Source: Brachypterus glaber
Lineage: Eukaryota > Arthropoda > Insecta > Coleoptera > Kateretidae
Length of the DNA stretch: 64,000 bases
Direction: 5' to 3'
Assembly (NCBI GenBank): GCA_958510825.1
Contig: OY294044.1
Coordinates: forward strand, 103,516,893 to 103,580,892
In this document: piece by piece, positions 33,475-43,850 of the stretch
How the letters are laid out: every line of letters begins with the position of its first letter
How positions within the stretch are numbered: position 1 is the stretch's first letter
The notes under the pieces: generated by a model
What the model saw: the letters and a program-made list of their open reading frames with translations, nothing else
Databases searched by the model: none
Told to the model about the DNA's origin: nothing
Translations under genes and position numbers: made by a program

Positions 33475-33719
33475 TGAAAAGGCTGGTTCTTTTATAAAAA
33501 ATAAAACCACTTTTTCGATTTATATTGGACTGTATATTATTTTAATTGTTACAAAAATGCTAGCAATCGTCCGGTACATCTTTTGTTTTTCTAATGACGC
33601 TACTAGGATCTCGGCGTCTAGCCAACCGCGGGTAACGCTCTCATTGGCCGCTTGCTGTCACATGACATTCAACCTTCGTTGCCTGTTGAGACGTGAAAAA
33701 TATAAACAGGGCCGTAACA
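33475..33719 (-). repeat. BEL/Pao 3' LTR
   Basis: 245 bp. On the element strand it begins TGTTACGGCCC and ends CCAGCCTTTTCA (TG...CA). Confidence 0.95.
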
Positions 33720-33733
33720 TCAGCGCCCGCCTT
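33720..33733 (-). promoter_or_regulatory. Candidate polypurine tract of BEL element
   Basis: On the minus strand AAGGCGGGCGCTGA directly precedes the 3' LTR. It is only partly purine, so the exact plus-strand primer is uncertain. Confidence 0.4.
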
Positions 33734-33809
33734 GAAATATTAATTTCAAAATTAAAGTCACTAACTAAAATTAAAAAACTTTGAAAGTCATGTAAAAATG
33801 TCACTAACA

Positions 33810-36800
33810 TTAATCTTCAAAAATCAATGGACATAGTCTGTTGATTGATCGTTTATAAACACCATTGGAAGTTTTAACGGTCGCAACTCGCGCCACTCCA
33901 TCACTACCGAAAAACACTTCATTGATTCTACCAACGTTCCATTTTAACGGAGGCAAGTTATCATCTGATATGATGACTAAAGTTCCTGGCAATGGAACAT
34001 TTTTTCCTTGACCTTGCCACTTGCTTCTCTTCTGTAGATTCACCAAATAATCGCGCGACCATTGTCGCCAAAAATGCTGATTCATCTGCATTAAGTGATG
34101 ATAGCGATTTAATCGATTCGGAGGTTCACTTCGCAAATCGGGTTGAGGAAAGGATGCAAAAGAATCTCCGATTAGAAAATGTCCCGGAGTTAGGAAGTTA
34201 AGATCGTCAGGATCTTGGGTTAAAGGTACAATAGGCCTGGAATTAAGTGCCGCTTCTACCTGTGTCAGAAGTGTATACATCTCTTCATATGTGAGTATAG
34301 TCAAACCGATAACTCTTTTTATATGCGTTTTGGCAGATTTCACGGCCGCCTCCCACAGACCGCCGAAGTGTGGGGACCTTGGGGGAATAGTTTTCCAATC
34401 TATACCCTCTTGGGTTAAATAATTACAAACCGCGCCTTGAGTGCGAGATTCGCTTAAAAATTTTGAAAAATCGTCCAAGATATTTTTGGCCCCTAGAAAA
34501 TTTTTACCATTATCTGACCAAATTGTACAAACTTTACCGCGTCTAGACAGAAACCGCTTAAGCGCATTTAAAAAAACTTCCGTCGTCAAATCAGAAACCA
34601 GTTCAAGGTGCACAGCCTTTGTATTAAAACAAACGAAAATGCACAAATATGATTTTAACACCTTGTGACCCCTTAGTCTACTCGCCAAAATGTCAAAAGG
34701 ACCCGCGTAGTCAACACCACAAACACTAAAAGGCCTAGAAGGCGTTATTCTCTCGAGAGGAAGATTCCCCATGATGTGTTCATATTTGGTCGGATTCACC
34801 TTATTGCATTTTACGCATTCTCGTAAAATATATTTCACTTCGTTTTTTCCCGATATGGGCCAATATTTTTGACGAATCGTTGCCAAAAGCAAGCTTGGTC
34901 CCGCATGCAGTTGTCGTATATGTTCACTTCTCACTATCAGCTTTGTTAAAACATGTTTCTTAGGTAATATTATTGGGTGCTTCTTATTATAGGAAATATG
35001 TGCGTGCTTTAGTCTTCCCCCCACTCTTAGGAGACCATTATCATCCAAAAATGGATTTAAACATTTTAACGTACTCTTACGATGAATATTCTGTCCCTTT
35101 CCTATAGCCGTCATTTCATCTTCAAATTGATTTCTCTGTGCTAATTTTAATAGAACATTTAAAGCTTCATTTAATTCCTGAACGGTCAAAGAACCAGTTT
35201 GTCTTTTATCTCTCTCTTGCAAACTGTTGTTCTTAAAACGCAAACAGAAAGCTGTCACTCGCTGTAACTTTCTTAAATTTGAAAATTTTGTAAAAATAAA
35301 ATCGTCTTCTTTCGCTGTCGCCTTAAAAGTTTGAGCCTTTGTTTCTGGTATTTCATCTATTTTCTCAATTTTAGATTTTGGCCAAAAATCCTCACTTTTG
35401 GTTAACCAGCTTGGTCCAAACCACCATAAATCACTTTGAAATAATTGTTTCGGGTTCATACCTCGAGAAATTATGTCTGCAGGATTTTCCTTTCCTGAAA
35501 TATGTTGCCAATCGTCTATATTTGTCAATTTTTGAATCTCCGAAACCCTGTTTGATACAAAAGTTTTTAAGTTATTGCATTCGGTAGCTAGCCATGCTAG
35601 TACTATAGTTGAATCCGTGTAATATTGTATTTTGTCAAATTCTAAATTCATCGTCTTGATAACTTTGTCTACCAATCGACTTAGAAGTTGTGCTCCACAT
35701 AATTCCAAGCGTGGCAATGTCACTTTCTTCAAAGGTGACACCCTTGATTTTGCACACAATAAATTGCTGTAATGATTTCCGTCTTCATCTGTGCTTCGTA
35801 CAAAAATACAGGCACCATAAGCATACTCTGATGCGTCACTGAAACAATGTAGTTGTATTGCTTTTGGTTTTGTACACAAAACATGTCTGTTTATGTTTAT
35901 CGTATTTAAATCGGGTATTTCTTTGTAAAATTGAATCCACTTTGTTTTAAGTTCCAAAGGTAACTCCTCATCCCACTGAAGGTTTAATTGCCATAATCTC
36001 TGTATAATCAGCTTTGCACTAATTATACAAGGCCCTACCAACCCCAACGGATCAAAGATCTGGGCGATGGTAGATAAAATGGTCCTCTTACTGAATGTGG
36101 TCTGCCTTGGTATGTTAATTGAATATTGTAAGGTATCTATTCTCGAATTCCACACTAATCCTAGTGTTTTTGTAGTTGTATCTTCAGAAATAAAATGTGT
36201 CATGTTTTCTGTCGCAGCATTTTCCAATATTTCGTGGCAATTAGATACCCACTTCCGTAAATTAAATCCATATTCGTTCATCACACGAATCATGTCTTCC
36301 ATTAAATGTTTCGCCTCGTCAATAGATTCTGTCCCAGTTAGGAGATCGTCCACGTAAAAATCTTCTAAAATCGCTCTGCAAGCATCTGGGAATCTTCCAT
36401 TATTTTCATGACCTATTTGTTGTAAAGAACGTATCGCTAAGAACGAAGCTGATGACGTTCCGTACGTCACTGTGTTTAGTCTGAATTCTTCTATCTTTCC
36501 ATCTATCTTCCATAAAATTCGTTGTAAGTCCCTGTCATCTTCATGTAAATTAACCATACGGTACATTTTCGCAACGTCCGCTGCCAATAAATATAAGTGT
36601 TTCCTGAATCTGATCAATATTGAAAATAAGTCATCCTGAAGTATTGGTCCAACCTTTAGTTTGTCGTTTAACGATACTCCTGTGCTCGAAGGTGAGCTAC
36701 CATTGAAGACCACCCGTAGCTTTGTTGTAGAACTATCCGCCTTATACACTCCATGGTGTGGTAAGACAAACACAACCTTAGCTGTATTGTTTCTTTCTTC

Positions 36801-39017
36801 GTCTGAAACCTTTGTCATATGTCCCATTTCAATGTATTCTGTCATGAATTCTTCGTATTTTTTCTTGAAATCCAAATTTTTCTCAAATCTTTTCTCCAGT
36901 GATGAAAAACATTTTAAAGCCGTGTTATGTGAATCACCTATTTCTTCGATATTTTCTCGCAAGGGCAATTTTACCGTAAACCGTCCATCTTTGTCCCTTT
37001 TAGTATGTTCCAAAAAATGAAGTTCGCATTCTTCTTCTTCCTTTGTAAGATTCCTCGTTTGTGTGTTTGTTTCCTCTAATAACCAAAATTTTTCCAGCTG
37101 ATTTTGAATCCCGATTGTTGAAAAGTTACAACTTGTTATGTTTTTGTCACGTGATTTTGTTTCATTGGGTAGTGTACCAGAAATTATCCATCCGATCATC
37201 GTATTTTGAATAACTGGTTGATTTTTACTGCAAATTTGTCCCTGGCGTAAAAGATTCCAGAATATTTCAGCGCCTAATAATGCATCTATTTCTCTAGGTT
37301 CATTAAATGTCGGATCCGCTAAGTCAATTCCCTGTGGTATGTTAAATTTGTATTTATCGTAAAACGTAGTAGGAAGTTTATCAGTAATTTTATCTAGCAC
37401 CAAAAATTTTAATTTTGCACCAAAATTATTCAATCTTGATTTTATTGTCGTTTCTGTAAATTGTTGAACACCTGCCATTGCGTTTCCTACGCCCGTGATC
37501 GACATATTTATATTTCTATAGTTCAATTGCAATTTGTCACTAAAATCTTTCCGTATAAAATTAGATTGGGACCCACTGTCCAAAAGTACCCTACACTCGT
37601 GCAAGTTTCCCCTGTGATCCTCTACAAAAATGATAGCCGTTGACAATAAAACTGAATTCCCGTTTGTGAATGTATTTGAATGAGCTGTCACTGATGATTC
37701 TGCTGAAGCTTGTGAGTGATGATTTGTAGATTTTGTAGAAATTTGTTCCACATTTTCCCTATGTGCTGAATCACCCTGTATATTGGATTTCTCTGCGTGA
37801 TTATTAACATTTGTTGCTCCGATGTCTTCATGCAAAAGACTGTTATGTTTTCTCTGACAGTATCTACAAGAACCAAATTCACACTTTGCGGCTGCGTGAT
37901 TTGTTCTTAAACAATTGTAACATAATTTGAATTTTTGTACTTCTCCCCTTCTCGCTTGAACAGTCATATTTAAAAACTTTGGACATCTATGTAAAAAATG
38001 CTGTTCTCCACAAATTAAACAAGAGTTTTTCCCACTCTCGGTACCGCTCACAAATGCTCTACTTGATTGCGATTGAGACTTATTTCGCATAGTTGAAAAT
38101 CGCGCTGTGTCACGCCCTGTATCGCGACCTGTATTGCTTTCCCTTGAATACGAATTTGATTGGCCTAAAGTTTCCAATAAATGGCACCTCTCCCCTAAAA
38201 AGTAATACAGATGATCCATACTAGGTTTTTCTTCTGATAATGTTGTTTTTTCCCATTCTCTTCGCGTCACATGATCTAGTTTGCTCGTTATTAAAAAAAG
38301 TAGCAAGGTGTCCCAACTGTCCGTATCTTCCCCTAAACATGCTAATGCTCGTAAATTCTTTTTTACGTCATCCAATAATTTTCGTAATTCGTGAACCGAC
38401 TCTTTCGCAATATTTTTTATCTCAACAATAGCCTTAAGGTGTTTGTGAATAATTAACTTTTTATTTTCGTACCTATCCGATAGTAAATCCCAACAAATTT
38501 TGTAATTATCCCCGTTTACCTCCACAGCTTTTAAAACCTCCATAGCCTCGCCCTTTAGACACGATTTTAGATAAATCAACTTTTGAGTATCATTGAGTGA
38601 ATCATTACTATCTATCAAAGACTTAAATGTATCGCAAAAGGCTACCCATTGATCAAAAGCCCCGTTAAATTGTGGTAAATCTATGACCGGAAGTTTTACT
38701 TGACCCATCCCAATATTTTGAGCTTTTGGAGCCGGCTGCTCCCTAAGATTCGACATTAATCCCGTACAAAGCCCTACCGCTTCATAGTATTTACTCTCGA
38801 AAGATTCGCGCTCTTCCGAATTTATTTCATCCGCATCTAATTGTTCTAGCTCGGTTTGAACCTCATCAAACTTGTCCCACAGTGCCTCACACTTCCGCAG
38901 CCTCTCAGGCAGTTCCCTTGATTTTTCCCCCGTGCAACCAGCAAGAAATGTCGAAAATCTTGTCAACTGCGATTTAATTCTTGCCCTATCACTTTTTAAT
39001 GCCGCTTGATTCGCCAT
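33810..39017 (-). CDS. BEL/Pao Gag-Pol polyprotein
   Basis: One uninterrupted frame of 1735 residues starting at an ATG. The N-terminal Gag includes LPQFNGAFDQWVAFCDTF (about 113-130, Gag domain of Pao elements). Two zinc knuckles follow: CLICGEQHFLHRC (CX2CX3HX4C, about 332) and CYNCLRTNHAAAKC (CX2CX4HX4C, about 365). Protease has LLDSGSQSNF (about 480). RT has ADVAKMYRMV and the catalytic YVDDLLTG (about 888). RNase H has FSDASEYAYG (about 1058) and YTDSTIVLAW. Integrase has a zinc-binding H-H-C-C region (HIRQLHAG...CVKCNK) and acidic residues in VDYAGP (about 1437), SDNGKNF (about 1502) and LWEAAVKSA (about 1552). The conserved C-terminal region (RYHHLMQMNQHFWRQWSRDY) of the superfamily follows. 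All catalytic motifs are present. There is no envelope gene. Confidence 0.96.
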   Translation of the reverse strand: MANQAALKSDRARIKSQLTRFSTFLAGCTGEKSRELPERLRKCEALWDKFDEVQTELEQLDADEINSEERESFESKYYEAVGLCTGLMSNLREQPAPKAQNIGMGQVKLPVIDLPQFNGAFDQWVAFCDTFKSLIDSNDSLNDTQKLIYLKSCLKGEAMEVLKAVEVNGDNYKICWDLLSDRYENKKLIIHKHLKAIVEIKNIAKESVHELRKLLDDVKKNLRALACLGEDTDSWDTLLLFLITSKLDHVTRREWEKTTLSEEKPSMDHLYYFLGERCHLLETLGQSNSYSRESNTGRDTGRDTARFSTMRNKSQSQSSRAFVSGTESGKNSCLICGEQHFLHRCPKFLNMTVQARRGEVQKFKLCYNCLRTNHAAAKCEFGSCRYCQRKHNSLLHEDIGATNVNNHAEKSNIQGDSAHRENVEQISTKSTNHHSQASAESSVTAHSNTFTNGNSVLLSTAIIFVEDHRGNLHECRVLLDSGSQSNFIRKDFSDKLQLNYRNINMSITGVGNAMAGVQQFTETTIKSRLNNFGAKLKFLVLDKITDKLPTTFYDKYKFNIPQGIDLADPTFNEPREIDALLGAEIFWNLLRQGQICSKNQPVIQNTMIGWIISGTLPNETKSRDKNITSCNFSTIGIQNQLEKFWLLEETNTQTRNLTKEEEECELHFLEHTKRDKDGRFTVKLPLRENIEEIGDSHNTALKCFSSLEKRFEKNLDFKKKYEEFMTEYIEMGHMTKVSDEERNNTAKVVFVLPHHGVYKADSSTTKLRVVFNGSSPSSTGVSLNDKLKVGPILQDDLFSILIRFRKHLYLLAADVAKMYRMVNLHEDDRDLQRILWKIDGKIEEFRLNTVTYGTSSASFLAIRSLQQIGHENNGRFPDACRAILEDFYVDDLLTGTESIDEAKHLMEDMIRVMNEYGFNLRKWVSNCHEILENAATENMTHFISEDTTTKTLGLVWNSRIDTLQYSINIPRQTTFSKRTILSTIAQIFDPLGLVGPCIISAKLIIQRLWQLNLQWDEELPLELKTKWIQFYKEIPDLNTININRHVLCTKPKAIQLHCFSDASEYAYGACIFVRSTDEDGNHYSNLLCAKSRVSPLKKVTLPRLELCGAQLLSRLVDKVIKTMNLEFDKIQYYTDSTIVLAWLATECNNLKTFVSNRVSEIQKLTNIDDWQHISGKENPADIISRGMNPKQLFQSDLWWFGPSWLTKSEDFWPKSKIEKIDEIPETKAQTFKATAKEDDFIFTKFSNLRKLQRVTAFCLRFKNNSLQERDKRQTGSLTVQELNEALNVLLKLAQRNQFEDEMTAIGKGQNIHRKSTLKCLNPFLDDNGLLRVGGRLKHAHISYNKKHPIILPKKHVLTKLIVRSEHIRQLHAGPSLLLATIRQKYWPISGKNEVKYILRECVKCNKVNPTKYEHIMGNLPLERITPSRPFSVCGVDYAGPFDILASRLRGHKVLKSYLCIFVCFNTKAVHLELVSDLTTEVFLNALKRFLSRRGKVCTIWSDNGKNFLGAKNILDDFSKFLSESRTQGAVCNYLTQEGIDWKTIPPRSPHFGGLWEAAVKSAKTHIKRVIGLTILTYEEMYTLLTQVEAALNSRPIVPLTQDPDDLNFLTPGHFLIGDSFASFPQPDLRSEPPNRLNRYHHLMQMNQHFWRQWSRDYLVNLQKRSKWQGQGKNVPLPGTLVIISDDNLPPLKWNVGRINEVFFGSDGVARVATVKTSNGVYKRSINRLCPLIFED

Positions 39018-39478
39018 AATTGCAAAAAAAAAGAGAATATTCTAAGCAAAAATAATATTTATACTGCGATATACTATCAAATAATATTAAATTTGAATAA
39101 TATTACACTCCAGACACAAGCAAAATTGAAAGAATAAGGAAAATTGATAGGATATTGCGTATAAGTAAAAAACTTTTCGATCTGACCTCGTATTTGGCAC
39201 CTGGTGTACCCCTCTGCTCGTCGAAGCCGCTCCAATGTCGTAGCTCGCTGCTCCGTTCAAATCGCAATGCACTGGTATCACACTTCGCCTCGATGCCGCT
39301 GAATCTCGAACAAGTTGATACCGCTTCCACTCTGCAACCGCTGCTTACGAAAACTTCTTCACGTGCGAATGTTCTCCGGTAAGCACTAGGTCGAATTGTC
39401 ACTGTCTTCACGTTTTGTTTTACACGTAGAAATCTCGTCGAATGATTTCTGTCCCGATAAAAATGTTCTGTCTGTCTG
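39018..39478 (-). other. BEL leader, part next to the start codon
   Basis: Untranslated leader between the hairpin array and the ATG. Antisense or short frames here (39103-39525, 39155-39382) carry no known domain. Confidence 0.6.
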
Positions 39479-39904
39479 TTTATACAAACTGGGCTGTATA
39501 AAACGTTGTTTTCCCGTATTTTCACTTTTCTATGTAATCTGGGTTACATCTAGAACGCAGTTCCCAAGTTTTTCTGTATAATCTGGGTTATACAGGCCGT
39601 AATTCACTGGTTTTTTGTTGTCTTTCCACTGATTAATCTATAATCTGGGCTATAGATTTCACTTGATCCCGATTGCCTTGTAAAATCCCGCGTGATTTGT
39701 ACAAAACTTTTGCCGTCGGCAAACGTCCGTGATGAATAACTACGTTAATATATAATCTGGGTTATATATTTTCCCGAGAAAGCCTATAAACTGGGTTATA
39801 GCTTTTGATTTCACTTCACAAAAACCTATAAACTGGGCTATAGGTATCGATATATCGCTTATCGATCGATTTTCACTGCACGAAAACTATAAACTAGGCT
39901 ATAG
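39479..39904 (-). promoter_or_regulatory. Eight covarying hairpins in BEL leader
   Basis: Eight copies of a hairpin lie at 39479-39502, 39532-39549, 39574-39595, 39635-39658, 39747-39770, 39784-39801, 39824-39845 and 39887-39904. In plus-strand reading the core is TATAAWCTGGGYTATA. The loop (TCTGGG or AACTGGGC) is nearly constant while the 5- to 9-bp stems change on both sides together: TTTATACA/TGTATAAA, ATGTAA/TTACAT, CTGTATAA/TTATACAG, AATCTATA/TATAGATT, AATATATAA/TTATATATT, CTATAA/TTATAG, ACCTATA/TATAGGT, CTATA/TATAG. On the transcribed minus strand the loop is CCCAGA or GCCCAGTT. This suggests selection on RNA structure, perhaps packaging, translation control or Gag binding; the role is inferred. 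Confidence 0.85.
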
Positions 39905-39970
39905 ATCCGTGGTGTCCCGTTTCACACGCTAAAAACTACACTTTTTAACGTAAATTCACAAAACTATTTA

Positions 39971-39986
39971 TCCGCCGAAGTGACCA
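39971..39986 (-). promoter_or_regulatory. BEL primer-binding site
   Basis: On the element strand TGGTCACTTCGGCGGA follows the 5' LTR without a gap. TGG would pair with the CCA end of a tRNA; the primer tRNA was not identified. Confidence 0.75.
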
Positions 39987-40231
39987 TGAAAAGGCTGGTT
40001 CTTTTATAAAAAATAAAACCACTTTTTCGATTTATATTGGACTGTATATTATTTTAATTGTTACAAAAATGCTAGCAATCGTCCGGTACATCTTTTGTTT
40101 TTCTAATGACGCTACTAGGATCTCGGCGTCTAGCCAACCGCGGGTAACGCTCTCATTGGCCGCTTGCTGTCACATGACATTCAACCTTCGTTGCCTGTTG
40201 AGACGTGAAAAATATAAACAGGGCCGTAACA
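39987..40231 (-). repeat. BEL/Pao 5' LTR
   Basis: 245 bp, same sequence as 33475-33719 by eye. Confidence 0.95.
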
Positions 40232-40627
40232 ATATGAATGTATTTTATTTTTAATTAAACATAGAGAATTTTTTTCCAAATATGAGCCTACATCAGATAG
40301 AACTTTCAATTTTAATTTTCCGAATCACAGGCTACTTTTGAAAAGGGATCATTGTATTCTTCAATACAATTCTTCAATTTGTTACCTATCTCTATAAAAA
40401 AACCAGAGAAATAATTTTAGGTGCTTTAAAAAAGCTTTATACAATTTTATTTGTGAGATAGAACCTTACAATACTGTAGAGTTTAGAAATGCATGTACAG
40501 GCAGAGTTGCATAACTTGGCTATATTTATATTCTGTATTTTGTTTTGACAATATTTCGTTTTAATGTTTGTATAAGTTACCTTGTATAAATGTACTCTTT
40601 GAAATAAATAAATATTATTATTATTAT
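40232..40627 (+). pseudogene. Non-LTR RT remnant, 3' part, split by BEL element
   Basis: Continues the remnant at 32819-33474: past the duplicated ATATG the frame offers ECILFLIKHREFFSKYEP and TSDRTFNFNFPNHRL, as in the RT end at 10970-11176. It then runs through broken sequence to a 3' end AAATAAATAAATATTATTATT at about 40604-40627. A 2-base AT slip at the TATATATA junction shifts the frame. Confidence 0.8.
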
Positions 40628-41528
40628 TGGAAAAATATTTAATTAAGCATAATTTTACTACAAAGTAAGTAAATATTGACCATTGTTGTATTCCCAAATA
40701 CATTATACTTAACACATTTTACTAAAAAATATTTAATTTTGCGTCCTAACCTTAAAATAATTTTCAATTATATAATTTATTTAAAAAATAAAACTACATA
40801 ATTTTCCTGACCCATTAGTTTTTTAGAATTATTATTATTAATATTCACTAAAATATTTTCGTCGTTACTATTTTCATACCAGATTGGTTTACTTCCAAAC
40901 CAAAATGGATGTTGTGCATAATAAGTTAATATTTATCGCACATTCGACAAAAAACTATTTCGACAAATTTCTATGCACATGTAGCAGTAACTAATAACTA
41001 CCACTCAATTACTTGGCTTCGTAGTAACTGTTTTGTAACGAGATCGTTCCGAACTAAATTACAAACACGTAGCAAGACCGTAATTGTTACTCTTATATTT
41101 TTTCCCATTCTGGTAGTATCTACGTAATTACTACGTAACTATAGCGTTCATGTAACTAGTCGCCGCTACTTAATTTGTTTTAATTGAAGTAATGATCACG
41201 TAGCGGCAACCAAAAATGCTAGTTGGGTCTAGTTTTCTGGATGTATCTATTATCTAGTTGAAGTAACTAATTTCGTTTTTTTTTTCAGTGTATATTAAGG
41301 ACATATGTAGGATCCTTTTTAATCCTTGTACTTTTATTGTTAGCCGGTTAGATGATTCTTGCGAATAAAAATCCAAAATCTAGTTCTTTATTTACGATCA
41401 GAAATATTGAAAAGCTTTCTACTTCAGGTTTTAACCACGCGAAAGAAATGGTTAAATGCCTCAATAAGAAATATCCACGTAATTTTACCGATGGAGTAAT
41501 CCTAATGTAAGTATCTTTACTTGTTTTT
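40628..41528. other. AT-rich stretch, no gene seen
   Basis: No supported feature. The phrases GTAGTAACTG, CTACGTAATTACTACG and AACTAATAACTACC recur loosely between 40980 and 41270. Confidence 0.4.
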
Positions 41529-41539
41529 TTTTTTGGACA

Positions 41540-41800
41540 GATTTATTAAATGGCCAAACAAATTCTGTATTTGTTCTTTACATTTACTTGACCGGGCGAA
41601 AAGTGTAACTATATTATTTTTATTAAAGAAATTACTGGCGCCATCTAAATTTTAGTAGAATTATCTTATTCTACAGATTCACATTAGCTATGTTCGTTCG
41701 TGCCGTTCAGTGCTACACTTCCCGGTCAACCAAATAAATACTGTATTTGTTGTATGAAACAAATACAGTATTTATTTGGTTGGCTGGAAAGTGTAGCACA
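41540..41800. repeat. Inverted-repeat unit with long hairpin
   Basis: A 41-base arm at 41711-41751 (TGCTACACTTCCCGGTCAAC...) is inverted at 41758-41798 with about four mismatches and a six-base loop GTATGA. A third, diverged copy of the unit lies at about 41555-41612 (ACAAATTCTGTATTTGTT, TTGACCGGGCGAAAAGTGTA). Probably the ends of small MITEs placed head to head. Confidence 0.75.
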
Positions 41801-42637
41801 AATGAGATAGAGATAGGATAGACGTCTTTTGTGTCATAATTCTAGTTGTAGAGAGCTCCATTGACCAACAATATTAAAATTTTGTTATAGAGCCTGGATA
41901 TTTTAACTGTTTTTAAATAATATACATACTTAAGCGAAATATGCAGATTATAATTAATCTATGATAATTATCATAGATTGCCATGGCTTATTTTTCTTTA
42001 ACAAAAACTTTTACAACAAAAGTGATAATATTTGCAAAATCAGAGACCCAAAATTTGTTTAAAACCGTAAAAGTATCTAAAAAGTTAAATAAACTTGGTG
42101 CAAACACTAATAAAAAGTTGAATTTTTTTTTTTTCGTCGATGGATTATTTTAAATCTGAATGAAAGCTAGACTTATAAGATATAGTTTAAGGATAGTTTC
42201 GCGTTGGGCCATTTCTTTTTGTTATAGGCCCAAAAAATCGCTCCCTGATGGGGCTATTTAAGATTCTAATGTTGGGGTAGCTGGAGGTTAGGGGGTTAAA
42301 GTTACAACCCCACAAAATTATATACTTAAATTTCCTGCTAGAAAAACAAATTGACCTCTTTTGCTTTCCCATTTTGAAGATTTTCAAAATTTTGGAAAAG
42401 ACTTCGTCCAAACATTTCAATTTTTTTACGTATTTTTGCATTTTATGACGTTTTATGTCTATATAAATCAATTTCGAGCAAAAAAAAAAAAATTCGGTAG
42501 GTCGATCGGTCAGTTTGGCATACAGGTATGTTACCTAAAGTTATCGCTCGGGTTTGTTTTTGGTAAACATTGGTGTACGGCAAGAAGGGAAAAATACATT
42601 TTTTTTTTAATTGAAAATTGCTATAAAGGGAGTTTTA
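41801..42637. other. Non-coding, no gene seen
   Basis: AT-rich; frames at 42187-42471 and 42361-42684 show no domain. Confidence 0.4.
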
Positions 42638-42780
42638 AGGTTGCTGAAATTGAATCTAGTTATAAAAATTCTCCACCCCCGTAGGGGTGATTTTGTAAAT
42701 ATTTTTACGTATTTGCAATATTTTCGTCAAAATTGGTATATAGGGGTTTTTGGGGTGGAAGAATCTGAACCTGATAATAA
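42638..42780 (-). repeat. Diverged copy of the 27.9-kb tandem-repeat unit
   Basis: On the minus strand it shares AATATACCAATTTT-like, CTACCCC/GGGGT and TTCA..TTTCAGCAACC blocks with 27907-28165. Here only about one and a half units are left. Confidence 0.6.
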
Positions 42781-42784
42781 TTTT

Positions 42785-43095
42785 TTTTCAAAAAAAATAA
42801 TGCAATTAAGAGGAAGTAACATTTTGTGCCAACAAAAACGTTACTTTTTAAAAGGCTATTACTCCTTTAATATTAAATTTAGGTGTTTTGTTGAAGAATA
42901 CTTTTTTGCTCAGTTTTAAATTAAGAATCACTCTGCAGCATTAAAATTTTATTGGTGCTTTTTTTTGTTCCCCATCTTCCAAGGGCCGTAGCTCCCTTAG
43001 GACTCATTACCGGACCAACCTTTATAGAAAATTTTCATATTTTTGAATGTAGAATCACCCCTTATATTTTGGCATGGCAGTTACTGATCACCCTG
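42785..43095 (-). mobile_element. Partial CAGGGTGAT-type MITE
   Basis: The right end CAGTTACTGATCACCCTG followed by TA (43096-43097) matches the right end of the complete element at 44046-44778. So do AAGGGCCGTAGCTCCCTTAG and GCATTAAAATTTTATTGGTG. The other end is missing. Confidence 0.75.
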
Positions 43096-43689
43096 TATAA
43101 TTATATTAAAGTGAACTAAATTTTATTAGTATAGCGCCCGAGCAACAAGTATTATACAAATAAGCCAAATTGTAGTTTTCCCAATGAGCTTTTAATTTCA
43201 AAGGTTTCAAATCGGTTTCAAATTTAAAGCTCATATACCAACAAAATTTAATCAGGCTAATTTAGGAGCAAACAAGCCGTCAGAATATGTAATGCTACGC
43301 GTTCCATTTATATTATTCGCAGTAAATGATATATTGCATTTTCCCAAATACTTAAAAAAAAAATTTTTCAAGATAAAAACTTCAAAGAAAACTAAAAAAA
43401 AATAACAATTTTTTTTATTTTCTTTTTTGATAAACAAAAAAATAAAAAAAAAAATAATAGAAAAAACTTTAATTTTTTTTAATAACATTGATGTTTTAGT
43501 TAATTTTTGAAAAACAAGGAATTAAAAAAAATCTTAAAAATAAACAATTTTAATTTTTTTTTGCATTTTCTTTTTGCGAAAAACAAAAAAAAAACGAATA
43601 GAAATTTTGCCAAAAATTACAGTTTTTTCATTTTTTCAAGTTTTACCCCCCATAACTTTTATTGTTTTTGGGGGGATTACTTTCAAAAA
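43096..43689. other. A/T-rich repeat-derived DNA
   Basis: 43268-43345 is an inverted diverged match to 3232-3315. 43380-43640 is nearly pure A/T runs and its frames are low-complexity artefacts. Confidence 0.5.
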
Positions 43690-43850
43690 CACTAGGAATC
43701 TTCTCCCTTATAGAACTTGATTTTTCCTGAAAGTTTCGAGTCTATCGGATAATTCGTTTATGAGTTATCGTGTACACAAAAATCGTGACATCAGACGGAC
43801 AGAAGGACGGATGGACGGACAGACGGACGGGCAGACGGAGATTTTCAAAG
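43690..43850 (+). repeat. Dispersed repeat with (GACGGACA)-like tract, copy 3
   Basis: CTTATAGAACTTGATTTTTC, a TCTATCGGATAATTCGTT block and GGACGGATGGACGGACAGAC are shared in order with 9530-9672, and inverted with 1640-1830. Confidence 0.75.

Larger units (their letters stand above)
33475..40231 (-). mobile_element. Complete BEL/Pao LTR retrotransposon
   Basis: It is 6757 bp between direct 245-bp repeats that look identical by eye. ATATG occurs on both sides (33470-33474 and 40232-40236), the 5-bp target duplication typical of the superfamily. On the minus strand the order is LTR, primer-binding site, about 950-base leader with eight hairpins, one Gag-Pol frame, a short purine-rich stretch, LTR. 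Identical LTRs, a clean duplication and an unbroken frame mean a recent insertion that may still be competent. Confidence 0.96.

Noticed and set aside
39103..39525. 140-codon minus-strand frame upstream of BEL Gag
   Set aside because: It overlaps the leader and its first hairpin and has no known domain; the Gag ATG at 39017 is well supported.
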